A stretch of 64,000 bases of DNA from Stercorarius parasiticus (lineage: Eukaryota; Chordata; Aves; Charadriiformes; Stercorariidae): positions 33,516 to 97,515 of the forward strand of contig VWZL01000578.1 in NCBI GenBank assembly GCA_013396915.1. Direction: 5' to 3'. The notes below the pieces were generated by a model. That model saw only the letters and a list, made by a program, of their open reading frames with translations, did no database searches and was not told the origin of the DNA. This document shows, one piece after another, positions 11,001 to 23,000 of the stretch. The position numbers and the translations under genes are program-made. Positions within the stretch are counted from its first letter, which is position 1; each line of letters starts with the position of its first letter.

Positions 11001-14000
11001 ATTCTGCAGGTATGTCTAGGTCTGAGTTGAGGCCTCGTCCACTGACGTATTAAAGTCATGTGGAAGAGTTAATCTGATCATGAACTGGAAGGTATCTGGG
11101 TCAGACAACTGCTATCGTGGAATTGTTTGCATCTCTGATGTGTGTAATGTGATAGTCATAAACCATGGTTATGGTTACCTCAAGACACTCTAAATGCTGG
11201 TCCCACCAAAAGACCTGTACTGTAGGAAGGAGCATCACTTGTTTAGGTTGTAAACAATCAATATAATTTTTTTTTTATTATGAATTGCACTCTGTGACAT
11301 GTCTCTGCTTAGTTCTGTGGTCTTAAAACCAGATGTAGGGTGTCTGGTCTCTGAAATTAGAATTAAAAGTCTTTCGTTTGGGGAGAGTGGAGAGAGTAAA
11401 GAATAGGACCAACTAGCTCCTTAAAGGCAGTGCCAAGTCTTTACCATATCAAATGTTCTTATAGACAGTGTTTTTCCAGATTTATATGTAGTTCAACTTC
11501 CTTGAAACTGAGTATTTAAAGCATGTTTAAAAGTCAGCGGAGTTCCAGCTGGGGAAGGAGGAAGGGATCAAACAGTGCCTATTGCTGCTGTGAATTACTA
11601 AAAAAGGTGTGCTGAAGACCTATGGCAGGAGAGCAGGGTGAATCTGTCAGGAAAGAAGTGAAAGTTGAAGGAGCTATTTTTAAGGTGCTGGAAATACCTG
11701 AAACAGCACCTAACAGAATAATTAGAAAGATCAAGAGCCTGCTTCCCGAAGTTTGTTCTTTCATTGTTCCTTTTCTGTCACTTAGAGCATATCTTTTTTT
11801 TTTTTTTTTTAATTGCAACATTAGTGTTGATGGAAGACAAAGCAGGGTTATGGAGATGCATAGGTTTTCTTTGATCTGTGAATTATGACTTGCAATGGTT
11901 AAAACAGGTGGGCTTTTTAACTACCAAAGGGGTTTGTCGTAGTGACTAGAGTTGTGTTGTACTACTCATCAGTTATATTGCAAAATACTTCTGCCTCCAT
12001 GACTGCAGTCCTGTGAGTCTGGAGATGTTTATGTAAATATGCACTCTGTTTATTTGAAGCGTACTTGACATTCAAACTCAATAATGTTGGATGTAGGTAT
12101 GAGGCCACCTTTGTAGTTAGTTTGAATGGGAAAAATCAGTAAATAGTGCAGGCTCAGGGCCTCTTACTGAACAATGACCAGCTTGAAACCCTTCTAATAA
12201 CATGCAAAAATGCGTTGTTATAGAGCTTGTGACATAATGTTAAAGTTGGTGTTGTCCTGTATTTTAATATTATTTTATGCTTTGATAACAAAGGCATTCC
12301 TTTTGAAGAGGCTTTTTACCAGCGAAAAGTCTACTTGGAGAGACTGTCCAGGTACGGAGACCTCTTTTTTTCCTCTTTGTTTTTTCCATTTTAATTATTT
12401 GTAAAGCATGTTCTAATACAAAGAATTTAAAATATTTTACACTTTCTTTTTGATTAAGTGTGCTCCCATGCCTTTTTATGAGGCATACAGTATGTATACT
12501 GCATGTGTCTAAGCTCCCATTTGTGAGGTCTATGACTGTCTGTAATACTTCTGAATTTTATAAATGTTTGATTGCAATCTACTATTAGGAAAGGAATAGA
12601 TTAGAAATCACATTAAAACACATTTTTCTAAAGACAGCTTTATAATTCTTTGGTCCAGTATAGTCAAACAGCAATTAACATTAATAATTAGTAAGATAAA
12701 AGTCATAAACTCAATTATTTAGATAAAATTAATGTATAAAAAATATACTAGTAGCTTATATAAGATACTGATTAGCAGCAATTGAACTCATGTAGGTTTC
12801 TGATCTTTCAGAAGAGGAACAGAAAAACCTTCTCTGTCATACATTATGTGATATTTTGGAAATGGCTTGCTCTGATAATTCTGAGTCGTACTCTCTGGCA
12901 ACATGGATAAGAGGAAAAACAACTGAAGAAACTGCTAGTATTTCTGAAAGTCCTGCAGAATCTAGTCGTCAAGAGGAACAACCTTGTAAGACGTATTTCT
13001 ATTCTAAATTACCCATCTCTTAGTGAAGTATTATGTTGTTTTTGAGGGGCCACAGCTTTTTATTATTATATACAGATGGGGGGTTTGCCTTTGATTCCAT
13101 TAGCAATAGACAGATTTTTGTCTGTTGTAATTAGTCATTGATCCTTTTTGTTGAAAGGAATGTGCTGTCACAGGAGTTCTAACATAAGTGCTTCTCTGGA
13201 ATTTGAGCAATTTCCTTAATCTTTTCAATTTTATTTTGTAATTTATTGGGACCTGATGTGTCTTTAATTTGGAAAATTCTACACTCTTCCTAACACTGGA
13301 GGAATCTTTTAACTTGTCACTTGTTGCTTTATTTCAGAAGAGCTTTTGCAGGAAATTTTGCAAAGCTTTGTCTGTTCTAAAATATTCTGGATCCCCTGTT
13401 ATGGAGAAGTAGCCTATTTCCCTTGGTTGGATTCTATGCAGTACCAAAACAGTTTAATCAAATCACCTTCTAGTATATTAAAGTATTTTTTTGTAGGATA
13501 GAATTTTTCGGTTACCTGCTTTTTGCAAATGTCTTGATTCCTTCATTAGTTACTGACATTGAGGATCTGGTGAACATCATCTGTTGCACTAAGATACGGC
13601 ATCCAGTCATATCTAACCACTGTGGAGCTAGTGACATAGAAATTTTATCTGTGCACACATGATCATTGAGATGTGTATTTATTATTTAATAGAAGATATC
13701 TAACGTGTTAAAAGATAAGCTTCTTTTTCTTTTAGTTTTTGTTCCCAATGTGTCCCTTAAGAAGTAAGAAAAACTCTTCATATGAGAACATGCTTATAAA
13801 GGTGCCATCTTTTGATGGAAGGAATATGTTATTCAGCAGTTTGTGGCATAACTCCAAAGTAAGAATTGTACAAGTAGATTTGTACGTGTGCAGCTAGCTA
13901 TAGCAATTAGTAGTGCTGGAGCTCTTTATGTTACAAGTCATCTTCATCTGCTTCTGTCAAATGCTCCATGTGCTTTAGAAGGCTGAAACAATAATAATTA

Positions 14001-17000
14001 AAAAGTTACTTGATTGAAAAAACAAAAGGTCACAATGTAAGAGTTCCAAAGTGAGCTTTTTTTTTGATCAAGTATACAAAAAGTTGTATCTGCAACTTTT
14101 CTGTTGAGAAAAAAAAAAAAGGAAAATCTTCAATAATAAGGCAGTTGTAACACTCTGAAATTCCTAGTTTCTATGGATTATCCAGTTGTCTCTGAAGCTC
14201 TAGCTCATATTAGCAAGTTTCCTTTGAAGAAAAAGTAGAGCCTACTTATCAACAGGCTTTTGCTGTCCTGTTTATTAATAGGTTGCCTTATTCTAAAGAA
14301 CTTTTAACTGTAGAAAATGCTCAGCAGAAAGTCTTTTTAAACACACAATTAATAATTGCTCTCAACACTGACACTTAATGAACTCATCTGTTACATATAT
14401 ACATTTTTCATACTTCTGTACAAGTCTGCAAGTTCTGCCTGACTTGTCCTTAATACCATGGAAAGTGCTTAAGAAGAGCAAGATTCATTTACCGTGAACA
14501 GTCTGCTTTTGTCATGAGCAAACTTGATCTCTTTCACTGTTCAAATTCTATATTTCCTGCTAGAAACTGAGTGTACCTCTTGTATGTACTCTACAGTTAA
14601 AATAGTATTTTACTTTATATGTGTAATGCAGTGCTCTTCCTGACTTAAGATATATTTGTTATTCTGTTACTGCTAGTGCAAAGGAATAAATTTATTTTTT
14701 GCTTGGTTGCTGTAATCAATAAAAATAGAAACAGGCATTGTCATAGTTGGTAGGACTTAAGAGATGGTTTATGTGTGTGGGAGTATTACAGATACAATTC
14801 CACATGGCAAGCTAGTGCTATTTGGGAATTGAATATGAGAATATATAATAAAGCCATGAAATATGATTAGACATAGCATGATAGAGTATCATATTTAAGA
14901 TTTTTTTTATACAATTGTATTTCTCATACAGCTCATATTCTCTTGCTTTGGTTCTTTTCCTCTCCATTAAGTACTGTCTTTATTTAACCTTGTTTGGGTT
15001 GTGCATAGCTACACTTCTCTTTAGGATTTCTCCTTCTTTCCCTTTGATTCAAATAGTAGTTCTCTTACATTTCACTCTGTTCTGTAGTAACAAAATGAAA
15101 CTGCCTATCATCCTGCTGTGTGAACAAAAGGTGGATTCGAGCACACTTACTGAATGCAATTGCATTTTTCATCTGCTTTTGTGGCGTATACCAGCGACTT
15201 GTTGTTGGCCATGCGTTGGCTGTAGTAGTGCAAGTTCCCAGGTTCAAAGGTTGCTTTATATGATTTAGTCCCTCTAACTTTCTGCTTCAAAAATGTATGT
15301 TCTTGGAGCAGGGTTAGCTCCTGTAGCATTTATAACTTTTCTTATAAAAACAATTTTTAATTAAGCAAAAACAGAAAAGAAAAAAAAGCTATGTTTTTAC
15401 CAGTTTTGCTCTTGGTAATTTAGCAATTTCTTGTAGTTTTTCACCAGACAAGAACATTCTTAAGACTACTGCTGCCTTATTTATGGAGTAGAAAATGAAA
15501 GTTTTCTATTGCTGGAGAATCAGTTGTGTTTGCGTGTAGGCAAACAAGTGCGTCTCTCAAAATACGATGAGAAAGGGCATAAAAAGCCCTTTCTGGAATT
15601 CTTGTGGGAAGAATTGATCAGTAATATTACCCCTAATGGTTTCAGGTCTTTAATGTATTGTATGCAGTCAAATTCAGTAGCTAGATGATCAGACATTGTT
15701 TAAATATTCAGCATTGAGTGGCCTTTATCAGAAAGCAGATCTGTCTGTTACGTATATTATTCCACTAGAGGAAGATAAAGCCCTTATGGACATAGAGGGC
15801 ACTAAAGACTGCTATAGTCTTAATATTAGAATGCCTGTAGAATTTGATAATTAAACAGCTGGTGAGTGTAACTTCCTGTTGATAAAAGAAAATTTGATTT
15901 TTAAAGTTCATTTCATCTTCTTTGTTTGGACATGTTGTAAGGGGAACAAAGCTATAAAGCCTGTGTTGAACTTGGGAAGACACTAATGCTGTATTTTTTT
16001 TCTGTCTTGGATGTGGCACTTATTTGAAAGGCTATTCATCTATTATTAAAAGAAAACAATGAGAATTTATTTAAAAACAGGATGTGTAATACTGTGTGTA
16101 ATAATTCTGCTCATTTGTTTGTAATAAATAAGCATTAAAAGGGGAAGGAAAAACCCCAATGTTTCAGTAAAAGAAATGTATATTTTAAGAAAAAATACAG
16201 CTTATCTATGTTGATAAAATGATCCAAATAGACATGCTTGCTTTTCTAGGAAATAATACTTCTTGTTGACCTGCAAAATTATATCTATAGTATGCATATG
16301 CTTGATGACTTTGTGACAGCCACGGTTTGTACAAAATTAACAGCTTAGTATTTGACAAATGTTTTCAAGGCTACACACTCCAGTGGCTTTGTGCTTTTAA
16401 TAAATTGACTAGACCAAATAGAAATGTTCTCACTAATTTGTATGGTGGAATCTTAATGTTGCAGTAAATTAATTTATACTAATCAGTTAAAAAATTTAAA
16501 TGTCAAGGGAGAATTAAAAATATAATTAAAGCTTGAAAGTATACTAGCTTGCTGTGTGTATCTTGTGTCATTTTTTTGCCATGTGTAGTGCTGAAAAGTG
16601 TCTCTTGTGTATAGCTGCCTTGGCTGTCGAAGAGCTTGGCTTTGAGCGATTTCATGCATTAATTCAGTAAGTAATATGTTGGAACATTTAAAATACAGTA
16701 TTTTGAAATTACGCTAATATTCACAGTCCTGAAAGGGGTATGTTGAGGAACTTTGTGTGTGTTACACATCAGGTTAAACTTGGATTTCCAGTTTTTGTTT
16801 GGGGGGGGTTTCTTTGCATTTTGCAGTTTAAAATGGAGTATTATTTTGAGCATAAGCATTAGGGTTTAAAATAAAACTGGAGCAACATAACATGTGAAAT
16901 TGGCTGAATAACTTGTGCATTTCAAGTATATGAACACAGCTAATTAAGATTCACATTTACATTAAAGATGTTAATCCTCAATTTTTTTATACGCAATCTT

Positions 17001-20000
17001 CACAGGTGATTCTATATGAAATACTTGTGATATATATACTGAAAAAAAATATCATCTAGTACTTCTGATTCCGGACAATGTAGGAAACATTTATAAAAAT
17101 GTTCATATACAAGACTGATTTTTGTTTTATACTTCAAACACTGTTCACTTTTTGCGATGTAAATACAGTTCTAGTGAGTTTATCTTTAAAGGTAATAGCC
17201 TTTTATTTTCACAGTGAACAATTGTGATCGTTATACAAATAAATCCCCAAAAAGGAAAGAAAGAGCAACAGAATTTCAAAAAACACTTGAGATGGAAGAT
17301 GTTACTAATTAGAACTGAAATAACTACTGCTTATTGTATCAGTAGTAAATATAATTTGTTCTTTAAACCCATGTGAAGAAAGAAGAAAGGGGAGAATATA
17401 AAACTTTTGTGACCGTATCTGACCAAAACACTAATTTCCTGCCTTCCCCCTCCCTCCCACTCACCCACTTGATCTTTGGACTTGTGGTACCCACTTCAGT
17501 TTTTCTCTGTCTTTCTCACTGGAAATGGATGCTCTGGCACATGCCTTGAAATCGAGCTGAGTGGTGGATTTCAGAACTGACTTTGCCTTGCATACCTTGT
17601 ATGCCTCACATATTCTACAGATAACGAAAGACAGTTTAAAAATCTCAAGTGTTAGCCAGAGTAAACCCATCTATGGATATATTTTCGCATATGTATGTTT
17701 CTTTTTTAAACAAGACTTACTAAAAGTGCAAGAAATCAAAAAGAAAATAATACATCTAAGTTTGTGTAAGATAAGCAGAGAGTGTAATCTAGTTTGAATT
17801 ACTCAATAAAAACTAATGTTTGTGTTCTGAAAAGCGGTATTTAGCTCTAAATATCCCAAGAAATAGAAAATGTATTACTTCACTGAAATCTTGATGGATG
17901 TCTTACATTCCTCTGTTTTTATTTTACTTTTTTTCTTTTTAAACATATGACCACCTGGTGTTAACTAATCATCCAAGCAGCAACCCTGTTATACAACCAG
18001 AGAGTTTCCCAAATGTTAATGTACCACTTGTGGTTTCAAATATTTTTCTTTTTCCAAAGCTAGAGCCTAACAAAATCAAATTCTCCTGGGAGATGTACTA
18101 AGTACTTCAAAAGCCTGAAAGGTAGTCTTACCTGGTTAAGTGGAAGGTTTTTTCTCCACTGTTCATGGACTGAATGTCTTTCAGAACACTATATAATGTA
18201 AACATTATTTCAGTGACATAACAGTCTATTCGCAATTTCAGTAACTCTTTTGTAGAATTACTGGTTCAAGCCAGTCTGCTCTTTCACAAGTATATGTAAC
18301 GTTATGGTTAGTGTTTGCACATAAAAACTACGTTCATTTTTGCACACTGCTCCAGAATTATTTCTTTTCTTCTGATGGGTAAACGCTAACGATTCTATGG
18401 CAGTTATAGTAACTCCAGAATAGCTGCTATGTCATTCTGTATATAACACCAGTTTTACTTGGACATTTTCATGTTAGGTATTAATAGTTCTTGTTTGTGC
18501 TTTGTGACACTGTTCTAATGCTTCATCTAAATACATTCTCCCTTTTCTTGTCTTTTTTTGTTTGTCTTTAGCAAACGAGCATACAAAAGCTTCCCTGAAC
18601 TGAAGGATGCAGTCTGGGATCAATATTCAGTGTGGACAAACAGATTTGGAGTATTGCTCTTTCTGTATTCTGTAATACTGACAAAGGTTTGTGGGTTGTT
18701 TGATGTTTTGTGTGTGTGTTTGTTTTGTTTCTTTGTTAAGATTAAGTTTGATCATGTAACCCTTTTTCTGTAAAAGGTGAACACTAAACTCAACTGATAA
18801 ACTAAGTCAAATCTAGATAAATGGATAGAATGGCATCTTCATTCATGTTGCAGTACATTTCCAGCATAAAAACTTTAAAAGCTCAGCCTTTTTTTTTTTC
18901 CCCCCTCCCTCCTGGTATGGGAGAATTATAGATTTTGGAAACATCCTTCCTTGTATATCTCTACCATCTCTTATCAAGACAAAGAAGTGTGTTTAGGTAT
19001 CAATTCGTATAAGACCATCAGCCTCCTGATGTTGCAGTCTATTCCTTACGAAAGCAAAAATGCTTGTAATTTTTCTGCAGGGTATTGAAAACATAAAAAA
19101 TGAAATTGAAGATGCAACTGAGCCATTGATAGATCCTGTTTACGGTCATGGAAGGTAAGACGCAAAATACGGTTGCTACCATTTAAAATAGATTAGTGGA
19201 CTAATTTTTTTATGTTTCTGTAACTGATCATTGTGTTAGGAAATTATTGACATTACGACAAAGATTCAGTTATAACTTTATAATAGCTAAAAGCAACACT
19301 TAACGTAGCATGCCTTTTACACTGCTTAGTCCGTTTAGTGCATGAGTTCTGAGGAAATGCTTCTGTTATTGCTGAATTTTCAGAGGAATAATTCTCAAAT
19401 TCAGGGCTACATTTTTGTATCAAGTTGTTGATTGATAGAGTGGAGATCATACTAGCATTGCTGAATTACAAATACGCGCTAGTTAAAGGTATATAGTTAG
19501 AGAAGGTCTGTTTAGCTGTCCAGGTAGTACAATATTTTTTCCATTTGTTAGAGAGAAACACTTTTTCAGAAATAAATTGTGCACCCCTTTTAATAGGCTA
19601 TTTCTTTCTGTTATATAGCCAAAGTTTGATTAACCTCCTGTTGACGGGGCATGCCGTTTCTAACGTGTGGGATGGAGACAGAGAATGTTCAGGAATGAGT
19701 AAGTTGATTCTAGTTTATGCTTGTTCATAATTTTTATGTATTATAGGATGCTGACTTACAGATTCGGAATATGGTCTATTTCTGTTTTGATAGTCTCCTT
19801 GTTTACTGCCCTTTGATTTAAGCAGACCTCGAATGGAAATAACACATACTTGCACAAAATCTCTGATGTTAATATCAGTGAATCCAGGATTGTCAGCTAC
19901 AAGTTGAAATTGTAAGGTAGCTGGCAACCTGGGTGATGGAAGCAAGTGCAGTCTCTGCAAGTTAGGAAGGTTGGTCAATACACTGCAGACAGGGCCACTA

Positions 20001-23000
20001 TTCAGAGCAGCCACATCAGGCTAGAGAAATGGCCCGACAGGAACCTCATGAATTTCATCAAAGTCCTGCATCTGGGATGGAATCAGCCCATGCAACGGCA
20101 CAGGGCAGCACTGACTGGCTAGGAAGCAAATTTGTAGAAAAGGACCTGAGGCCCACGTGGGCAGTGAGTTGCACGTGAGTCATCAGTGTGCCCTTCACGT
20201 GAGTCATCAGTGTGCAAAGAAGGCCAGCTGCATCTTGGGCTACATTAGGACGAGGATAGCCAGCAGTTGGAGGGAAGTGATGTTTCTTTCCCACTACATG
20301 GCACTTTTGGGAGCACATGTAGAGTGGCGTGTCCAGTTTTGGGCTCCTCAGTACAGGAAAGGCATTGACATAGCGGAGCAAGTCCAGTGGAAGGCCACCA
20401 AGATGATTAGTGAGCGCTTGTGTTTTTTGCATTTCATATTACAAACAGAGAAGATGATCTGAAAGCAGGAACACTTCTAATTCTAGAAGTGTTCACATCT
20501 TCTCTCCCCCTGCTACAAAGTCCATTTTGGGCTCATCAGCATGTTTTTTACAAGGATTTCCATCATCTAAGTCATCTCTGAAAATACTGACGAACTGAAG
20601 TTCAAGACAGATCTGGCTTGACAGTGAACAAGTAGTATAATCTCCTTTGAGACTATTTAGACTTCCACTTGATTATGATTCCACTTCATACACACAGGCT
20701 GTATTTCAGCGTCAGGCTTATTGGAATAAGGATATTGTATCTAACTCTTTGGATATTGTATGTAATATTTGGATATTGTATCTAACTCTTCTTGTCCCTG
20801 TTTGGTAGACTTCTTACCAGGATGTTTAGATTGGGTTATTGCAGTCTATTAATTATTGATGAGCCTATCATCTGACTGCTTTCTTGATTTTGATTTTTTT
20901 TTTTGTCTGTCCTTGTGCATGCAAATAGATTACTAATTTGTTTCAAGGCCGCTAGGAGGTTAAAATAATCCTTTCTCCTTGGTTCTTCCTTGTGGTGGGT
21001 TGCCCCTGGCTGGATGCCAGGTACCCACCAAAGCTGCTCTGTCACCCCCCTCCTCATCTGGCCAGGGGGAGAGAAAATATAATGAAAGGCTCATGGGTTG
21101 AGATAAAGACAGGGAGATCGCTCAGCAATTACCAATCCAGTCAGAGCAGGGTAATGAGAAATAAATGTTGTCTCTGCTGCTCCTTCCTCCTCAGAGAGAG
21201 GACTTCTCACACTCTCCCCCTGCTCCAGGGTGAGGTCCCTCCCATGGGAGACAGTCCTCCATGAACTTCTCCAATGTGAGTCCTTCCATGGGGTGCTGTC
21301 ATTCAGAAACAGACTGCTCCAGCGTGGGTCCCCTGCAGGGTCACAAGTCCTGAAACTGAAGGTCAGGAAAGGTTTCCCAGGGCACGGGAGAAAGGTGGTG
21401 CTAAAGAACTGCAGAAAGTTGTGGATGGGATGTGGTTCATGGAGTATTTGCAGGGGTAGCAATGAAGCAACAGTGAGAAGATTCAACTGCAACGCAGGAA
21501 CAGGAAAAATGCTTATAGGTGATGCTATTGTAAGTAAACATACTTACTGCTTTGAATTTTCAGAATGGCACTCACCTGACATTTTTCTTCAGAAGTTATG
21601 TAAAGCCACTATACCTTTTGTTCAACCGTTTAGATAAGCAATTTTTAATTAATACGGAAATCTTTAAAATTATTTTAAAGTCAGTTTAAAGTTACTGTTA
21701 GTAATTTTATCAGTGACAAAGAACATACTGAATTACAAACTTGAGGAATTACCAGGTAGTTTGCAGATTGTACTCAGAGCTCTAACTCTTACAATATTGC
21801 ATGTTTTCCAAATAATGCCGGTGTTATTAGCTTGAATTGTTCTTGGCCACCACTGGCACAAATACCTGTGAAATGATCCCTCTTCTTTTATTTGACTTTG
21901 CCTGCCCTTTGAACCTTTCTTCTTATTACAATCTCTTCTTTTGCCATAATTATCCACAGTAGGAAGATAAGGGGAGGTAGATTATTTTTTTTCTCCTTTT
22001 TTAAAGACTGTCATTCTTATGTGAACTGTAGCAATTTAATATGAATATAAATAATGTAATTGCTTTTTCTAAGTGGTGCCAAGAATTTGTGGTGGTTCAT
22101 GTTGTCACTAGGTGGCGATATTCTGTTACGGTTGGTAGTACTACATTTTAAAACCATCATTAGTTTGGGCTCCGGTTTTCTCCCTTTTTAGAAATTTGAG
22201 TACTTTGCAGAAGTGCTTTTAAAAAACCCGAGAAACTAACTTTCTGATGAGAGGTATGCATATTCGTTTTCTTAGATGATCTTTGGTGTTACCCCCATTT
22301 TCAAAAGAGAAAAAAGGATGACCCAGGGAACTACAGACTGGTCAGTCTCACCTCTGTGCCTGGCAAGATCATGGAGCAGATCCTCCTGGAAACTCTGCTA
22401 CGGCATATGGAAAATAAGGAGGTGATTGGTGATAGCCAACATGGCTTCACCAAAGGCAAATCATGCCTGACAAATTTGGTGGCCTTCTATGATGTTGCCA
22501 CAGCATTGGTAGGTAAGGGGAGAGCAACCAACATTATCTACCTGGACTTATGCAAAGCGTTTGACACTGTCCCACACGACATCCTGGTCTCTAAATTGGA
22601 AAAGCATAGATTTGACGGATGGACCACTCAGTGGATAAGGAACTGGCTAGATGACCTCACTCAAAGGGTTGCAGTCGATGGCTCAATGTCCGCATGGAAA
22701 CCAGTGATGAGTGGCGTTCCTCAGGGATCAGTACTGGGACCAGTGCTGTTTAACATCTTTGTCGGTGACATGGACAGTGGGATTGAGTGCACCCTCGGCA
22801 AGTTTGCTGATGACACCACGCTGTGTGGCACAGTCGACACACTGGAGGGAAGGGATGCCATCCAGAGGGACCTTGACAGGCTTGAGAAGTGGGACCGTGT
22901 GAACCTCATGAAGTTCAGCCAGGCCAAGTGCAAGGTCCTGCACCTGGGTCATGGCAGTCCCAGGCACAAATACAGGTTGGGTGGGGAATGGCTTGAGAGC

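Noticed and set aside
15180..15260. GGTTCAAA stretch resembling a tRNA B box
   Set aside because: No matching A box, acceptor stem or anticodon arm can be folded around it.
19715..20432. Minus-strand frames of 99 and 124 codons
   Set aside because: The second is antisense to the old CR1 fragment. The first overlaps its start, and neither has a recognisable domain.
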